64,000 nt of DNA from Arachis hypogaea (GCF_003086295.3 NC_092054.1:35494393-35558392); one strand, 5' to 3'. Positions 1 to 10,653 are shown, counted from the stretch's first letter. The notes: a model not told the origin generated them from the sequence alone. Numbers and translations: made by a program.

Positions 1-585
1 GAGAGATTCACCTTCTTTCTGTCTGAAGGTTTGAACATCAGCTCTAAGCTTGCTCAGCTTTTGAGGAGGAAAGTACTTGGCTAAGAAAGCCGTGACCAGC
101 TTATCCCAAGAGTTCAGGCTGTCTTTAGGTTGAGAATCCAACCATAATCTAGCTATGTCTCTTACAGCAAAAGGGAAAAGCATGAGCCTGTAGACTTCAG
201 GATCTACTCCATTAGTCTTAACAGTATCACATATCTGCAAGAATTCAGTTAAGAACTGAAAAGGATCTTCAGATGGAAGTCCATGAAACTTGCAGTTCTG
301 CTGCATCAGAGAAACTAATTGAGGTTTCAGCTCAAAGTTGTTTGCTCCAATGGCAGGAATGGAGATGCTTCTTCCATGTAAATTGGAATTAGGTGCAGTA
401 AAGTCACCAAGCATCTTCCTTACATTATTATTATTTTCGGCTTCCATCTCCTCTTCCTGTTCGAAAATTTCTGAAAGGTTATCTCTGGATTGTTGTATTT
501 TAGCTTCTCTTAATTTTCTCTTCAGAGTCCTTTCAGGTTCTGGATCTGCTTCCACAAGAGTGTTCTTATCCTTGCTCCTGCTCAT
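1..585 (-). CDS. gag: Retrotransposon gag, N-terminal part (element A)
   Basis: Open for 195 codons from the ATG at 585 to the window edge with no stop. The product would be the capsid/nucleocapsid precursor that packages element RNA in cytoplasmic particles. The N-terminus is basic (MSRSKDK), followed by an E/K-rich and an N-rich stretch. From about residue 100 comes the Retrotrans_gag (PF03732-type) core, recognisable by LMLFPFAVRD, WLDSQP and FFPPQKL-like motifs (here KYFPPQKL). It is nearly co-linear with the gag of element H (21548-23830) but lacks that copy's TAG stops. The C-terminus is off-window. Confidence 0.85.
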   Translation of the reverse strand, partial: MSRSKDKNTLVEADPEPERTLKRKLREAKIQQSRDNLSEIFEQEEEMEAENNNNVRKMLGDFTAPNSNLHGRSISIPAIGANNFELKPQLVSLMQQNCKFHGLPSEDPFQFLTEFLQICDTVKTNGVDPEVYRLMLFPFAVRDIARLWLDSQPKDSLNSWDKLVTAFLAKYFPPQKLSKLRADVQTFRQKEGESL

Positions 586-2493
586 ATGACAAAGAAGAAG
601 GCACAAAATAATAATAATAATAATAGAGATCCTTTATACCACAGTATAGGGATCCCTGTGTGAGTAGAAGAAGAGGGGGAGATAAAGAATGTAATATAAT
701 GGAAGAAACACAACTGTGAGGAGGCTAGAGATGTGAGATGAGATGTTAGGATATGAATGAATAAATAGAATAAGATGGGGGAGGGAAAATTTTCGAAAAT
801 TATTTTAAAAAAGAGTTAGTGATTTTTGAAAATAGTTTTTGAAAAATGTTTAGTATTTTTTTCGAAAATTTTTTAAATAAAAATAAAAATAATTAGTTAA
901 TTAAAAAGAAATTTTTGAAAAAGAGGGAAGATATTTTCGAAAATTAGAGAGAGAGAGTTAGTTAGGTAGTTTTGAAAAAGTTAAGAAACAAACAAAAAGT
1001 TAGTTAGTTAGTTGAAACAAATTTTGAAAAGATAAGAAGTTAGGAAGTTAGAAAAGATATTTTGAAATCAATTTTTTGAAAAAGATAAGATGAGAAGATA
1101 TTTTTGAAAAGATATGATAGAAATTAGTTTTTGAAAAAGAATTGATTTTTAAAATCACAATTAATGACTTGATTCACAAGAAATCACAAGATATGATTCT
1201 AGAACTTAAAGTTTGAATCTTTCTTAACAAGTAAGTAACAAACTTGAAATTTTTGAATCAAAACATTAATTGATTAGTTATTTTCGAAAATTTTATATAA
1301 AAATAAGAAAAATATTTTTGAAAAAGATTTTTGGAATTTTCGAAAATAACTAAGAATTTTGAAAAAGATTTGATTTTTGAAAAAGATTTTGAAAAAGATA
1401 AGATTTTCAAATTGAAAATTTGATTTGACTCATAAGAAACAATTTGATTTTAAAATTTTTTGAAAAAGTCAATCCAAATTTTCGAATTTGATGAGAGAAA
1501 AAGGGAAAGATATTTTTTTGATTTTTGAATTTTTGTGATGAGAGAGAAAAACACAAAAAAAATGCAATGCATGAAATTTTTAGATCAAAACATGTGATGC
1601 ATGCAAGAATGCTATGAATGTCAAGATGAACACCAAGAACACTTTGAATGTCATGATGAACATCAAGAACATATTTTTGAAAAATTTTTAATGCAAAGAA
1701 AACATGCAAGACACCAAACTTAGAATTCTTTAATGCTTAGGCACTAAGAATTCAAGAATGCATATGATAAACATGAAAAGACACAAAACAAAAAATCATC
1801 AAGATCAAACAAGAAGACTTACCAAGAACAACTTGAAGATCATGAAGAACACTATGAATGCATGATATTTTCGAAAAAAAATGCAAGATGCATATGCAAG
1901 TGACACCAAACTTATAATGTGACTCAAGACTCAAACAAGAAACACAAAATATTTTTGATTTTTATGATTTTCTAATTTTTTTTTGGATTTTTTTCGAAAA
2001 TTATATGAAAAAGAAAAATAAGGATTCCAAAATTTTTAACATGAATTCCAGGAATCTTGCCATGTTAGTCTAAAGCTTCAGTCCAGGAATTAGACATGGC
2101 TCACTAGCCAGCCAAGCCTTCAATGAAAGCTCCGGTCCAAAACACTAGACATGGCCAATGGCCAGCCAAGCTTCAGCAGATATGGATACTTTTCATGTAT
2201 AGAGCAACTAAGTGTGTGAGAATCTCTTCATTTGGGATGGTAAGTTGAAACCCCAGTCCAAAAGATTAGACATGGCTTACAGCCAGCCAGGATTCAACAA
2301 ATCATCATGAAACACTAGAATTCATTCTTAAAAATTCTGAAAAAATTTATTTTTGAAAACATTTTTAATTTTTTCGAAAACAGATGAGAAAAGTTTTGAA
2401 AAATTTTTTTGAAAAATTTTTGAAAAGAAAACGAAAAGAAAGTTACCCAATCTGAGCAACAAGATGAGCCGTCAGTTGTCCAAACTCGAACAA
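586..2493 (-). other. Element A 5' leader (between PBS and gag)
   Basis: AT-rich, about 1.9 kb, with no supportable ORF. It contains a short trinucleotide repeat (609-624), many copies of the palindrome TTTTCGAAAA (for example near 793, 860, 931, 1282, 1338 and 1989) and two copies of the motif AAGTTTGGTGT on the element strand (near 1711 and 1906). Long gag leaders of this kind are usual in Athila-type elements. The listed hairpin repeats lie at its PBS-proximal end. Confidence 0.75.
2050..2290 (-). repeat. Three tandem leader hairpin units (element A)
   Basis: Three diverged units share a GTCCA...TTAGACATGG...GCCAGCCA core. Each contains a small hairpin: TGGCT-CACT-AGCCA (2097-2110), TGGCC-AAT-GGCCA (2152-2164) and TGGCT-TAC-AGCCA (2273-2285). 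The closing pair changes from T-A to C-G while pairing is kept. Element H has three equivalent units. The position 200-450 nt downstream of the PBS suits a packaging or dimerisation signal, but that function is inference. Confidence 0.6.
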
Positions 2494-2511
2494 TCCCCGG
2501 CAACGGCGCCA
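2494..2511 (-). other. Primer-binding site, tRNA-Asp (element A)
   Basis: The 18 nt TCCCCGGCAACGGCGCCA on the + strand equals the 3' end of plant tRNA-Asp including CCA, so the minus-strand RNA is perfectly complementary to it. It lies 6 nt from the LTR end at 2518. tRNA-Asp priming is typical of Athila/Tat-type Ty3-gypsy elements. Confidence 0.9.
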
Positions 2512-3648
2512 AAAACTTGATGCACGAAATTGTGATCTCCAGGCTCGAACAAATCCTGGTAATGACTCCAAAGCTTGGTGCTCTGATCTTAATTCATAAT
2601 TGTCACAACTTCGATACAACTAACCAGCAAGTGCACTGGGTCGTCCAAGTAATACCTTACGTGAGTAAGGGTCGAATCCCACGGAGATTGTTGGTATGAA
2701 GCAAGCTATGGTCACCTTGTAAATCTCAGTCAGGCAGAGATAAAGTGATAATGGTGTTTTCGAATATTATATAATAAAATAGGGATAGAGATACTTATGT
2801 AAATCATTGGTAGGAATTTCAGATAAGCGAATGGAGATGCTTTTCGTTCCTCTGAACCTCTGCTTTCCTGCTGTCTTCATCCAATCAGTCTTACTCCTTT
2901 CCATGGCTGGCTTTATGTGATACATCACCACTGTCAACGGCTACTTTCGGTCATCTCACGGGAAAATGATCCAATGCCCTGTCACGGCACGACTAATCGT
3001 CTGGAGGCATCACCCTTGTCAATGGCTTCATCTTATCCTCTCAGTGAATAATATGCTCACGCACCCTGTCACGGCACGGCTATTCATCTGTCGGTTCTCG
3101 ATCATGCTGGAATAGGATTTACTATCCTTTTGCGTCTGTCACTAACGCCCTGCAATCGCGAGTTCGGAGCTCGTCACAGTCATTCAATCATTGAATCCTA
3201 CTCAGAATACCACAGACAAGGTTTAGACCTTCCGGATTCTCTTGAATGCCGCCATCATTCTAGCTTACGCCACGAAGATTCTGGTTAGGAGATCTAAGAG
3301 ATACTCATTCTAGCTTATTTCATGTAGAACAGAAGTGTTTGTCAGGCACGCGTTCATAGGGGAGAATGGTGATGAGCGTCACACATAATCATCACCTTCA
3401 TCACGTTCTTGGGTGCGAATGGATATCTTAGAAGAGAAATAAGAAGAATTGAATAGAAAACAGTAGTACTTTGCATTAATCTTTGAGGAACAGCAGAGCT
3501 CCACACCTTAATCTATGGAGTGTAGAAACTCTACCGTTGAAAATACATAAGTGAAGGTCCAGGCATGGCCGAGATGGCCAGCCCCCTAAAGCGTGATCAA
3601 AGGATCATAAGGTAATCCAAAGATGTCTAATACAATAGTAAAGGGTCC

Positions 3649-3656
3649 TATTTATA
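3649..3656 (-). promoter_or_regulatory. LTR TATA box (element A)
   Basis: TATAAATA on the element strand, about 115 bp downstream of the palindrome cluster, at the usual place for the U3 promoter in this LTR family. Confidence 0.55.
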
Positions 3657-3772
3657 ATAAACTAGCTACTAGGGTTTACATGAGTAAGTATTTGATGTAT
3701 AAATCCACTTCCGGGGCCCACTTGGTGTGTGTTTGGGCTGAGCTTAAGTGTTGCACGTGCAGAGGCCAATTG

Positions 3773-3881
3773 TGGAGTTGAACGCCAGTTTTTGTGCCAG
3801 TTTGGGCGTTCAACTCTGGTTTTGGATCCTTTTCTGGCGCTGGACGCCAGATTTGGGTAGAAAGCTGGCGTTGAACGCCAG
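3773..3881 (-). repeat. GGCGTT-N-AACGCC palindrome cluster in LTR (A)
   Basis: About four imperfect and perfect palindromic units (GGAGTTGAACGCCAG, TGGGCGTTCAACTC, CTGGCGCTGGACGCCAG, CTGGCGTTGAACGCCAG), spaced roughly 20-30 bp apart, lying upstream of the LTR TATA box. Confidence 0.8.
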
Positions 3882-4256
3882 TTTACGTCGTCAATTCTTG
3901 GCCAAAGTATGAACTATTATATATTTCTGGAAAGCCCTGGATGTCTACGTTCCAACGCAATTGGAAGCATGCCATTTCGAGTTCTGTAGCTCCAGAAAAT
4001 CCACTTTGAGTGCAGGGAGGTCAGAATCCAACAGCATCAGCAGTCCTTTTTCAACCTCTGAATCTGATTTCTGCTCAAGTCCCTCAATTTCAGCCGGAAA
4101 ATACCTGAAATCATAGAAAAACACACAAACTCATAGTAAAGTCCAGAAATATGAATTTAACATAAAAACTAATGAAAACATCCCTAAAAGTAACTAGATC
4201 CTACTAAAAACATACTAAAAACAATGTCAAAAAGCGTATAAATTATCCGCTCATCA

Positions 4257-5855
4257 ACCACAGAAAAAGAATTACTTGCAGTGGTTTACGCCATTGACAA
4301 GTTCAGATCATACTTAGTAGGATCAAAAGTGATTGTGTATACTGACCATGCTGCTCTTAAATATCTACTCACAAAGCAGGATTCAAAACCCAGGCTCATC
4401 AGATGGGTGTTGCTTCTGCAAGAGTTTGATATAGAAATAAGAGACAGAAAAGGAACAGAGAACCAAGTGGCTGATCATCTGTCCCAGATAGAGCCAATAG
4501 AAGGGACGTCCCTCCCCTCTCTTGAGATCTCTGAGACTTTTCCGGATGAGCATTTATTTGCGATTCAGGAAACACCATGGTTTGCCGATATTGCAAACTA
4601 TAAAGCTGCAAGGTTCATACCCAAAGAGTACAATAGGCAACAAAAGAAAAAATTAATCACTGATGCAAAGTACTACTTGTGGGATGAACCCTATCTCTTT
4701 AAGAGATGTGCAGACGGAATAATCCGTAGGTGTGTTCCTAGAGAAGAAGCATAGAGGATCCTATGGCATTGCCATGGATCTCAATATGGAGGCCATTTTG
4801 GAGGTGAGCGAACAGCCACCAAGGTCCTCCAATGTGGCTTCTATTGGCCCACACTCTATAGAGATTCCCGAGAGTTTATACGTAACTGTGACAGTTGCCA
4901 AAGAGCTGGTAATCTGCCTCATGGTTACGCCATGCCTCAACAAGGAATTTTGGAGATTGAGTTGTTTGACGTATGGGGAATTGACTTCATGGGAGCTTTC
5001 CCACCATCATTCTCAAACACTTATATTCTGGTGGCAGTTGACTATGTATCAAAATGGGTTGAGGCCATTGCCACACCCACCAATGATACTAAAACAGTGC
5101 TGAAGTTCCTCCAGAAACATATCTTTAGCAGGTTTGGTGTCCCTAGAGTACTGATCAGTGATGGGGGCACTCACTTCTGCAACAAACAGCTTTACTCAGC
5201 CATGGTTCGGTATGGAATTCGCCACAAGGTGGCTACTCCATATCATCCACAAACTAATGGGCAAGTTGAAGTCTCTAACAGAGAGCTAAAAAGAATCCTA
5301 GAACGGACTGTAAATACCCGTAGAAAGTATTGGGCAAGGAGCTTGGATGATGCTCTGTGGGCATACAGAACAGCATTCAAGACTCCTATAGGGACCTCTC
5401 CATACCAACTTGTGTATGGTAAGGCATGTCACCTGCCCGTGGAACTGGAACATAAAGCCTACTGGGAAACCAGGTTCCTAAACTTTGATGCCAAATTAGC
5501 TAGAGAAAAAAGATTACTCCAGCTAAATGAACTAGAGGAATTCAGATGCACTTCTTTCGAAAATGCCAAGCTTTATAAAGAAAAATAAAAAAAATGGCAT
5601 GACAGGAAGTTGTCATCCAGAATCTTTGAACCAGGACAAAAAGTTCTGTTGTTTAACTCTAGGCTCAGGCTATTCCCCGGGAAACTGAAGTCCCGGTGGA
5701 GGGGACCATATGTGATTACAAGTGTATCACCATATGGTTATGTGGAGCTTCAAGATATTGATTCTGATAAGAAGTTCATTGTTAATGGACAGAGAATCAA
5801 GCACTATCTTGAAGGCAATGTTGAGCAAGAATGCTCAAGGCTGAAGCTAGATTAA
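4257..5855 (+). pseudogene. pol: pol fragment: RNase H C-terminal part, integrase (element B)
   Basis: The first codon at 4257 continues exactly the RNase H sequence of element K ([15 protein letters not shown]). Next come [11 protein letters not shown] of RNase H, the HHCC zinc-binding domain (CDSCQRAG), and the DDE core with [14 protein letters not shown] and [11 protein letters not shown], so all three catalytic acidic residues are present. The C-terminal GPY/F-type module (about 5610-5855: FEPGQKVLL, RWRGPY) follows. Two in-frame stops break it: TAG at 4752-4754, where K has CAG, and TAA at 5586-5588 just before the GPY/F module. The second stop is also found in K. The N-terminal half is separated by element A. 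Confidence 0.9.
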
Positions 5856-5897
5856 AAAGCTCAGCAAGGTCCAGCTAAAGACAATAAAGAAGCGCTT

Positions 5898-5915
5898 GCT
5901 GGGAGGCAACCCAGC
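5898..5915 (+). other. Post-pol hairpin GCTGGG-AGGCAA-CCCAGC
   Basis: A perfect 6-bp stem with a 6-nt AGGCAA loop, about 40 nt after the last pol stop. Equivalent hairpins follow pol in K, the protease end in H and ORF1 in D, where stem bases change in a compensatory way. Confidence 0.6.
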
Positions 5916-6064
5916 CATGGGGCATCACTTCCTCTAAGCATTTTGCCCCATTCTTGATTTTATTTGTTAAAATTAAGTTCATTGATCCTAAGGTAAAAAG
6001 TCAATTGTATAAGTTCACAGGGCTACAGAAGGATTCTGCACGCAAAACAGAGAAAAAGAGCTCA

Positions 6065-6366
6065 CTGGCAAGAAAACGCCAGTAAAAGTCTATTTTGGGC
6101 GTTCAACGCCCAACAGAAGCATCCACTAGGCGTTGAACGCCAGTAAGGATAGCCATCTGGGCGTTGAACGCCAGAAAGAAGCTCTTTCTGGGCGTTTAAC
6201 GCCAGATTCACAGCGTTCTGGGCGTTCAGAAAAACGCCCAGTAACAAAGGACTTCCTCGCGTTCAACGCCAGAAATAAGCAGCAGCTGGACGTTGAATGC
6301 CCAGGAGAAGCAGCATTTGGGCGTTGAACGCCCAAAACATGCAGCGTTTAGGCGTTCAAACGCCAG
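6065..6366 (+). repeat. Internal palindrome array (element B)
   Basis: About nine units of GGCGTT-N-AACGCC type (N is C, G or T), separated by about 15-25 nt of unrelated sequence. The array lies between the end of pol and the TATA/CT-rich region preceding ORF2. Short ORFs called across it on either strand are products of the repeats. Confidence 0.85.
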
Positions 6367-6776
6367 GATGGTGGGGAGGAGGTAAAATTCGTTTTTTTTC
6401 ATATTTTTCATTTTAATCCTAATTTTCATGTTCCAATTCATGATTTCTTGCATAAACATGTTAAGAACCCTGATTTCTAAAATCCCTAATTTCTAAAAAC
6501 CCTTCTTTAAAAATATTAAATGTATCTTAATCCATAAGCACCAATCCTTTTTTTCAATCCAACTCAACTCTTTTTCAAAATGTTCAAAACAAATCTCTCT
6601 CCTTTCATTCAAAAATCTTTTCAACTAAGCAATATCTTTTTCAAATCTCCATACTATCTTTTTCAAAATTTCAAATCTATCTTTTTCAAATATCTTTTCT
6701 TATCATATTTTTTCTAAAAATCATGTCTTCTATCCTATCTTTCTCCCTATTTTTCGAAAACCCACCCCCCTCCCCC

Positions 6777-6784
6777 TTTAAATA
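6777..6784 (+). promoter_or_regulatory. Putative internal TATA box before ORF2 (element B)
   Basis: TTTAAATA followed by a strongly CT-rich leader (about 6800-6860) and the ORF2 ATG about 135 nt downstream. Elements H (20747-20754) and K (55101-55108) have a TATA-like box in the same place, and H's is a canonical TATATAAA. This suggests a separate promoter for ORF2. Confidence 0.4.
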
Positions 6785-6855
6785 TGGGTTCGGCCTCCCT
6801 CCCCTCCCATCCACCATTGCACCTAGCTCTCCTTCTCTCCCCTCCTTTCTTTTCT

Positions 6856-6890
6856 TTTGCTTGAGGACAAGCAAACCTCTAAGTTTGGTG
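6856..6890 (+). other. AGGA-loop hairpin plus AAGTTTGGTG motif, ORF2 leader (element B)
   Basis: A perfect 8-bp hairpin TTTGCTTG-AGGA-CAAGCAAA (6856-6875) is followed after 5 nt by AAGTTTGGTG (6881-6890). The same pair of signals recurs immediately before the 3' LTR of this element at 9089-9126. Confidence 0.65.
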
Positions 6891-6914
6891 TGCTTATCCG
6901 TGATCACTAAGATC

Positions 6915-8014
6915 ATGGCCTCTAAAGGAAAACAACCCACTCCAAGAGGCAAGAAAGAGAGTGTTCCAAAACCACTTTGGAATCAAGGGAAGTTCTTAAC
7001 TAAAGAACATTCAGACCATTATTACAAAATAATGGGTCTAAGATCAGTGATCCCAGAAGTCAGATTCGATCTGAAAGAAGACGAATATCCGGAGATCTAG
7101 GAGCAAATTCGAATCAGGAACTGGGAGATCCTAGCCAATCCTAAAACGAAAGTGGGAAGGAATATGGTCCAGGAGTTCTATGCTAATATGTGGCATACAG
7201 ACAGGCAAAGACTATCTGGATCTGATATCTATGACTATCGGACCGTGGTCAGAGGAAAGATTATTCATACCCACCCTGACAAGATCAGAGAGATCTTAAA
7301 GCTACCTCAGCTGAAAGATGATCCAGACTCCTTCAATAGGAGAATGATGAGAACAGACAAGGGCCTGGATAAGATTCTAGAGGACATATGCATCCCTGGA
7401 GCCAGGTGGACCACCAGCACGAAGGGTGTTCCTAATCAACTCAAAAGAGAATATCTGAAACCAGTAGCCAGAGGCTGGCTGGATTTCATTGGGCATTCTC
7501 TGCTGCCCACTAGCAACCGTTCTGAAGTCACTATTAAAAGAGCAGTGATGATCCATTGCATCATGATGGGAAAAGAAGTGGAAGTTCATCAACTGATTTC
7601 AATTGAATTCTACAAAATTGCTAATAAAAATTCTAAAGAGGCCAGGTTGGCTTACCCAAGCTTGATTTCTCTGCTCTGCAAGGATGCTGGAGTAAGGATG
7701 GGAATAACTGAGTATATCTCAATTGAGAAACCAATCACCAAAGCATCAATGGAAAAACAACAAGCACAGGATGACCCCACAAGAAGAAAATACAGGGATT
7801 TCTCCCAGAAATCCCTCAATCTGAATATTGGGAGTATCTTGAAACATCAGTTACCAAGATGCAAAAAGCTATGGAACAAATAATAACGGAACAGAAGGAA
7901 CAAAGTCAAATTCTTTGCTATTTGATTAAAGAACAGGAAGAGCAAGGGCGTGACTTGAGGGAATTGAAGCGCCAGAAGTTATCTCTTGAAGGACCAAGCA
8001 CCCCACAGATTTGA
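6915..8014 (+). pseudogene. ORF2: putative plant transposon protein (env position), element B
   Basis: ATG at 6915 (MASKGKQPTPRGKK). The product resembles the putative plant transposon protein family (PF20167 as I recall), found downstream of pol in Athila-like elements; its function is unknown. Recognisable stretches are VQEFYANMW, ARGWLDFIG, LLPTSNRSEVT and MMGKEVEVHQLIS. A TAG at 7098-7100 replaces a CAG seen in K. A 1-nt deletion near 7780 shifts the frame, so the C-terminal coiled-coil region (to the TGA at 8012-8014) is out of frame. Independent start upstream of the family domain and a CT-rich leader are shared with K and H. Confidence 0.8.
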
Positions 8015-9088
8015 GGAACATCCACTTCCCAGAACAAAGGTTGTTAAATTCCAATTTCTGCTTTAACTCTGTGATAGTTGTCGTTATAAGAGTTTACCTT
8101 AGGAGTCATATAGTAGTAATTAGTGTCTATTTTGATTTTACCTCCAATTAAGTTATAGTCTATTTTTCTCATCATCAGCAAACATGAATAAAATAGTAGA
8201 TCTTTTGAATAAGAGGCAATAAAATTCGAGTTTTTAATAAGAAAAATTCTAATTAGTAACATGTGGTGGCAATGCTTTCTGTCTTCTGAATGAATGCTTG
8301 AACAGTGCATATGTCTTTTGAATTTGTTGTTTAAGAATGTTAAATATGTTGGCTCTTGAAAGAATGATGAACATGAGACATGTTATTAACAATCTGAAAA
8401 ATCATAAAAATGATTCTTGAAGCAAGAAAAAGCAGCAAAGAACAAAGCTTGCAGAAAAAAAAAGAGAGAGAGAAAGAGAAAGCAAGCAGAAAAAGCCAAA
8501 GCTCTTAAAACCAAAAGGCAAGGGTAATAGAAAGGATCCCAAGGCTTTGAGCATCAGTGGATAGGAGGGCCCAAAGGAATAAAATCCTGGCCTAAGCGGC
8601 TAAACCAAGCTGTCCCTAGCCATGTGCTTGTGGCGTGAAGGTGTCAAATGAAAACTTGAGATGAGCAGTTAAAGTCAAGGTCCAAAGCAAAAAGAAAAGT
8701 GTGCTTAAGAACCCTGGACACCTCTAATTGGGGACTTTAGCAAAGCTGAGTCACAATCTAAAAGGATTCACCCAATTATGTGTCTGTGGTATTTATGTAT
8801 CCGGTGGTAATACTGGAAAACAAAATGCTTAGGGCCACGGCCAAGACTCATAAAGTAGCTGTGTTCAAGAATCATCATACTGAAATAGGAGAATCAATAA
8901 CACTATCTGAATTCTAAGTTCCTATAGATGCCAATCACTCTGAGCTTCAGTGGATAAAGTGAGATGCCAAAACTGTTCGGAAGCAAAAAGCTACTAGTCC
9001 CGCTCATCTAATTAGAATCTGAGCTTCACTCAAAACCTCTGAGATATTATTGCTTCTTGACTTATTAGTCTTCTATTTTATTTGTCTA
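8015..9088 (+). other. 3' UTR of element B
   Basis: No coding signal. Homologous to the 3' UTRs of C (10654-11423), H (18339-19404) and K (52789-53844). A purine-rich stretch near 8455-8510 is probably slippage-prone and varies between copies. Confidence 0.75.
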
Positions 9089-9126
9089 GTTGCTTGAGGA
9101 CAAGCAACAGTTCAAGTTTGGTGTTG
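9089..9126 (+). other. AGGA-loop hairpin and PPT position, element B
   Basis: A perfect 8-bp hairpin GTTGCTTG-AGGA-CAAGCAAC (9089-9108) is followed by CAAGTTTGGTGTTG ending directly at the LTR (9127). This is where the polypurine tract that primes plus-strand DNA synthesis must lie, but the tract is only partly purine. Confidence 0.65.
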
Positions 9127-10653
9127 TGATGAGCGGATATTTTATACGCTTTTTGGGGTTAATTTCATATAGATTTTAGTATGTTTTAGTTAGTCTTTAG
9201 TTTATTTTTAGTAGTTTCTAGGCAAAATTCATATTTCTGGACTTTACTATGAGTTTGTGTGTTTTTCTGTAATTTCAGATATTTTCTGGCTGAAATTGAG
9301 GGAGCTGAGCAAAAATCTGATTCAGGCTGAAAAAGGACTGCTGATGCTGTTGGATTCTGACCTCCCAGCACTCAAAATGGATTTTCTGGAGCTACACAAC
9401 TCCAAATGGTGCTGTTCCAATTGAGTTGGAAAGTAGACATCCAGGGCTTTCCAGAAATATATAATAGTCCATACTTTGCTCAAGGATAGATGACGTAAAC
9501 TGGCGTTCATGCTGCTGTCTGGCGTCCAGCGCCAGAAACAAGTTACAAAGTGGAGTTCAACGCCAGAAACAGGTTACAACCTGGCGTTGAATGCCCAAAA
9601 CAGCCCAAGCACGTGAGAAGCTTTAGTCTCAGCCCCAGCACACACCAAGTGGGCCCCAGAAGTGGATTTCTACACTATCTATCATAGTCTACTCATTTTC
9701 TATAAACCTAGGTTACTAGTTTAGTATTTAAACAACTTTTAGAGATTTATTTTGTATCTCATGACATTTTAGATCTAAACTTTGTACTCTTTGATGGCAT
9801 GAGTCTCTAAACTCCATTGTTGGGGTGAGGAGCTCTGCTGTGTCTCGATGAATTAATGCAAGTATTTCTGTTTTCCATTCAAACATGCGTGTTCCTATCT
9901 AAGATATCCATTCGCGCCTAATTATGGAGAAGGTGATGATCCGTGACACTCATCACCTTCCTCAATCCATGAACGTGTGTCTGACAATCACCTCCGTTCT
10001 ACATCAGATTGAATGAATATCTCTTAGATTCTTTAATCAGAATCTCCGTGGTATAAGCTAGATTGATGGCAGCATTCATGAGAATCCGGAAAGTCTAAAC
10101 CTTGTCTGTGGTATTCCGAGTAGGATTCTGGGATTGAATGGCTGTGACGAACTTCAAACTCACGAGTGCTGGGCGTAGTGACAGACGCAAAAGGATAGTA
10201 AATCCTATTCCGGTATGATTGAGAACCTGCAGATGATTAGCCGTGCGGTGACAGCGCACCCGGACCCTTTTCACTGGAAGGATGGATGGTAGCCATTGAC
10301 AACGATGATCCACCAACACACAGCTTGCCATAGGAGGACGTGCGTGCGTGAACAAGAGGACAGAGGAAAGCAGAGATTCAGAAGACAAAGCACCTCCAAA
10401 ACTCCAACACATTCTCCATTACTGCATAACAAGTATTTATTTCATGCTCTGTTATTCCTTGCAATCAAATTTGATAAGTGAATTGTTTTATTATTTTCCT
10501 AATTGAGAGTTACAAGATAACTATAGCTTGCTTCAAGCCAACAATCTCCGTGGGATCGACCCTTACTCACGTAAGGTATTACTTGGACGACCCAGTGCAC
10601 TTGCTGGTTAGTGGTACGAGTTGTAAAAAGTGTGATTTATAATTCGTGCACCA
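9127..10653 (+). repeat. 3' LTR of element B
   Basis: 1,527 bp, starting TGATGAGCGGATATTTTATA and ending CGTGCACCA. Being followed by C's 3' UTR rather than a PBS, it is a 3' LTR. It contains a palindrome cluster at 9499-9597 and a weak TATTTAAA-type box near 9725. Confidence 0.92.
9499..9597 (+). repeat. Palindrome cluster in LTR (element B)
   Basis: Four degenerate units of the GGCGTT-N-AACGCC family, including CTGGCGTCCAGCGCCAG and CTGGCGTTGAATGCCC. Confidence 0.75.

Larger units (their letters stand above)
1..4256 (-). mobile_element. Element A: left-truncated (by window) Athila/FIDEL-like LTR retrotransposon
   Basis: Minus-strand element whose 5' LTR (2518-4256), tRNA-Asp primer-binding site, about 1.9-kb leader and gag start lie in the window; pol and the 3' LTR lie beyond the left edge. 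Its LTR abuts, at 4257, the RNase H codons of element B, so A inserted into B's pol. The expected target duplication is ACCAC (4257-4261), of which only the right copy is visible. Gag and leader closely resemble those of element H, so A is probably of the same subfamily; whether it has RT and integrase cannot be seen. Confidence 0.9.
2518..4256 (-). repeat. 5' LTR of element A
   Basis: 1,739 bp with TG...CA ends on the element strand: it starts TGATGAGCGGATAATTTAT and ends just before the PBS. Similar throughout to the LTRs of B, C, H and K. It holds a TATA box (3649-3656) and a GGCGTT/AACGCC palindrome cluster (3773-3881). Confidence 0.92.
4257..10653 (+). mobile_element. Element B: 3' half of a pol-bearing Athila/FIDEL-like element
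   Basis: Plus-strand element. Everything 5' of the RNase H region lies left of A's insertion, outside the window. In order it contains RNase H and integrase, a post-pol hairpin, a palindrome array, an internal promoter-like region, ORF2, 3' UTR, PPT module and 3' LTR (9127-10653). It lies in the 3' UTR of element C; the sequence after 10653 (GAGAC...) is the expected target duplication. Confidence 0.9.

Noticed and set aside
2494..2511. tRNA-Asp gene signal
   Set aside because: Only the 18-nt 3' end matches and it lies at the LTR border, so it is a primer-binding site.
6065..6366. Regularly spaced palindromic repeats that superficially look like a CRISPR array
   Set aside because: The context is a plant LTR retrotransposon, units and spacers vary in length and sequence, and no cas genes occur.
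6915..8014. ORF2 as a true envelope glycoprotein
   Set aside because: No signal peptide or transmembrane segment is visible in the B, H or K versions; only the position is env-like.
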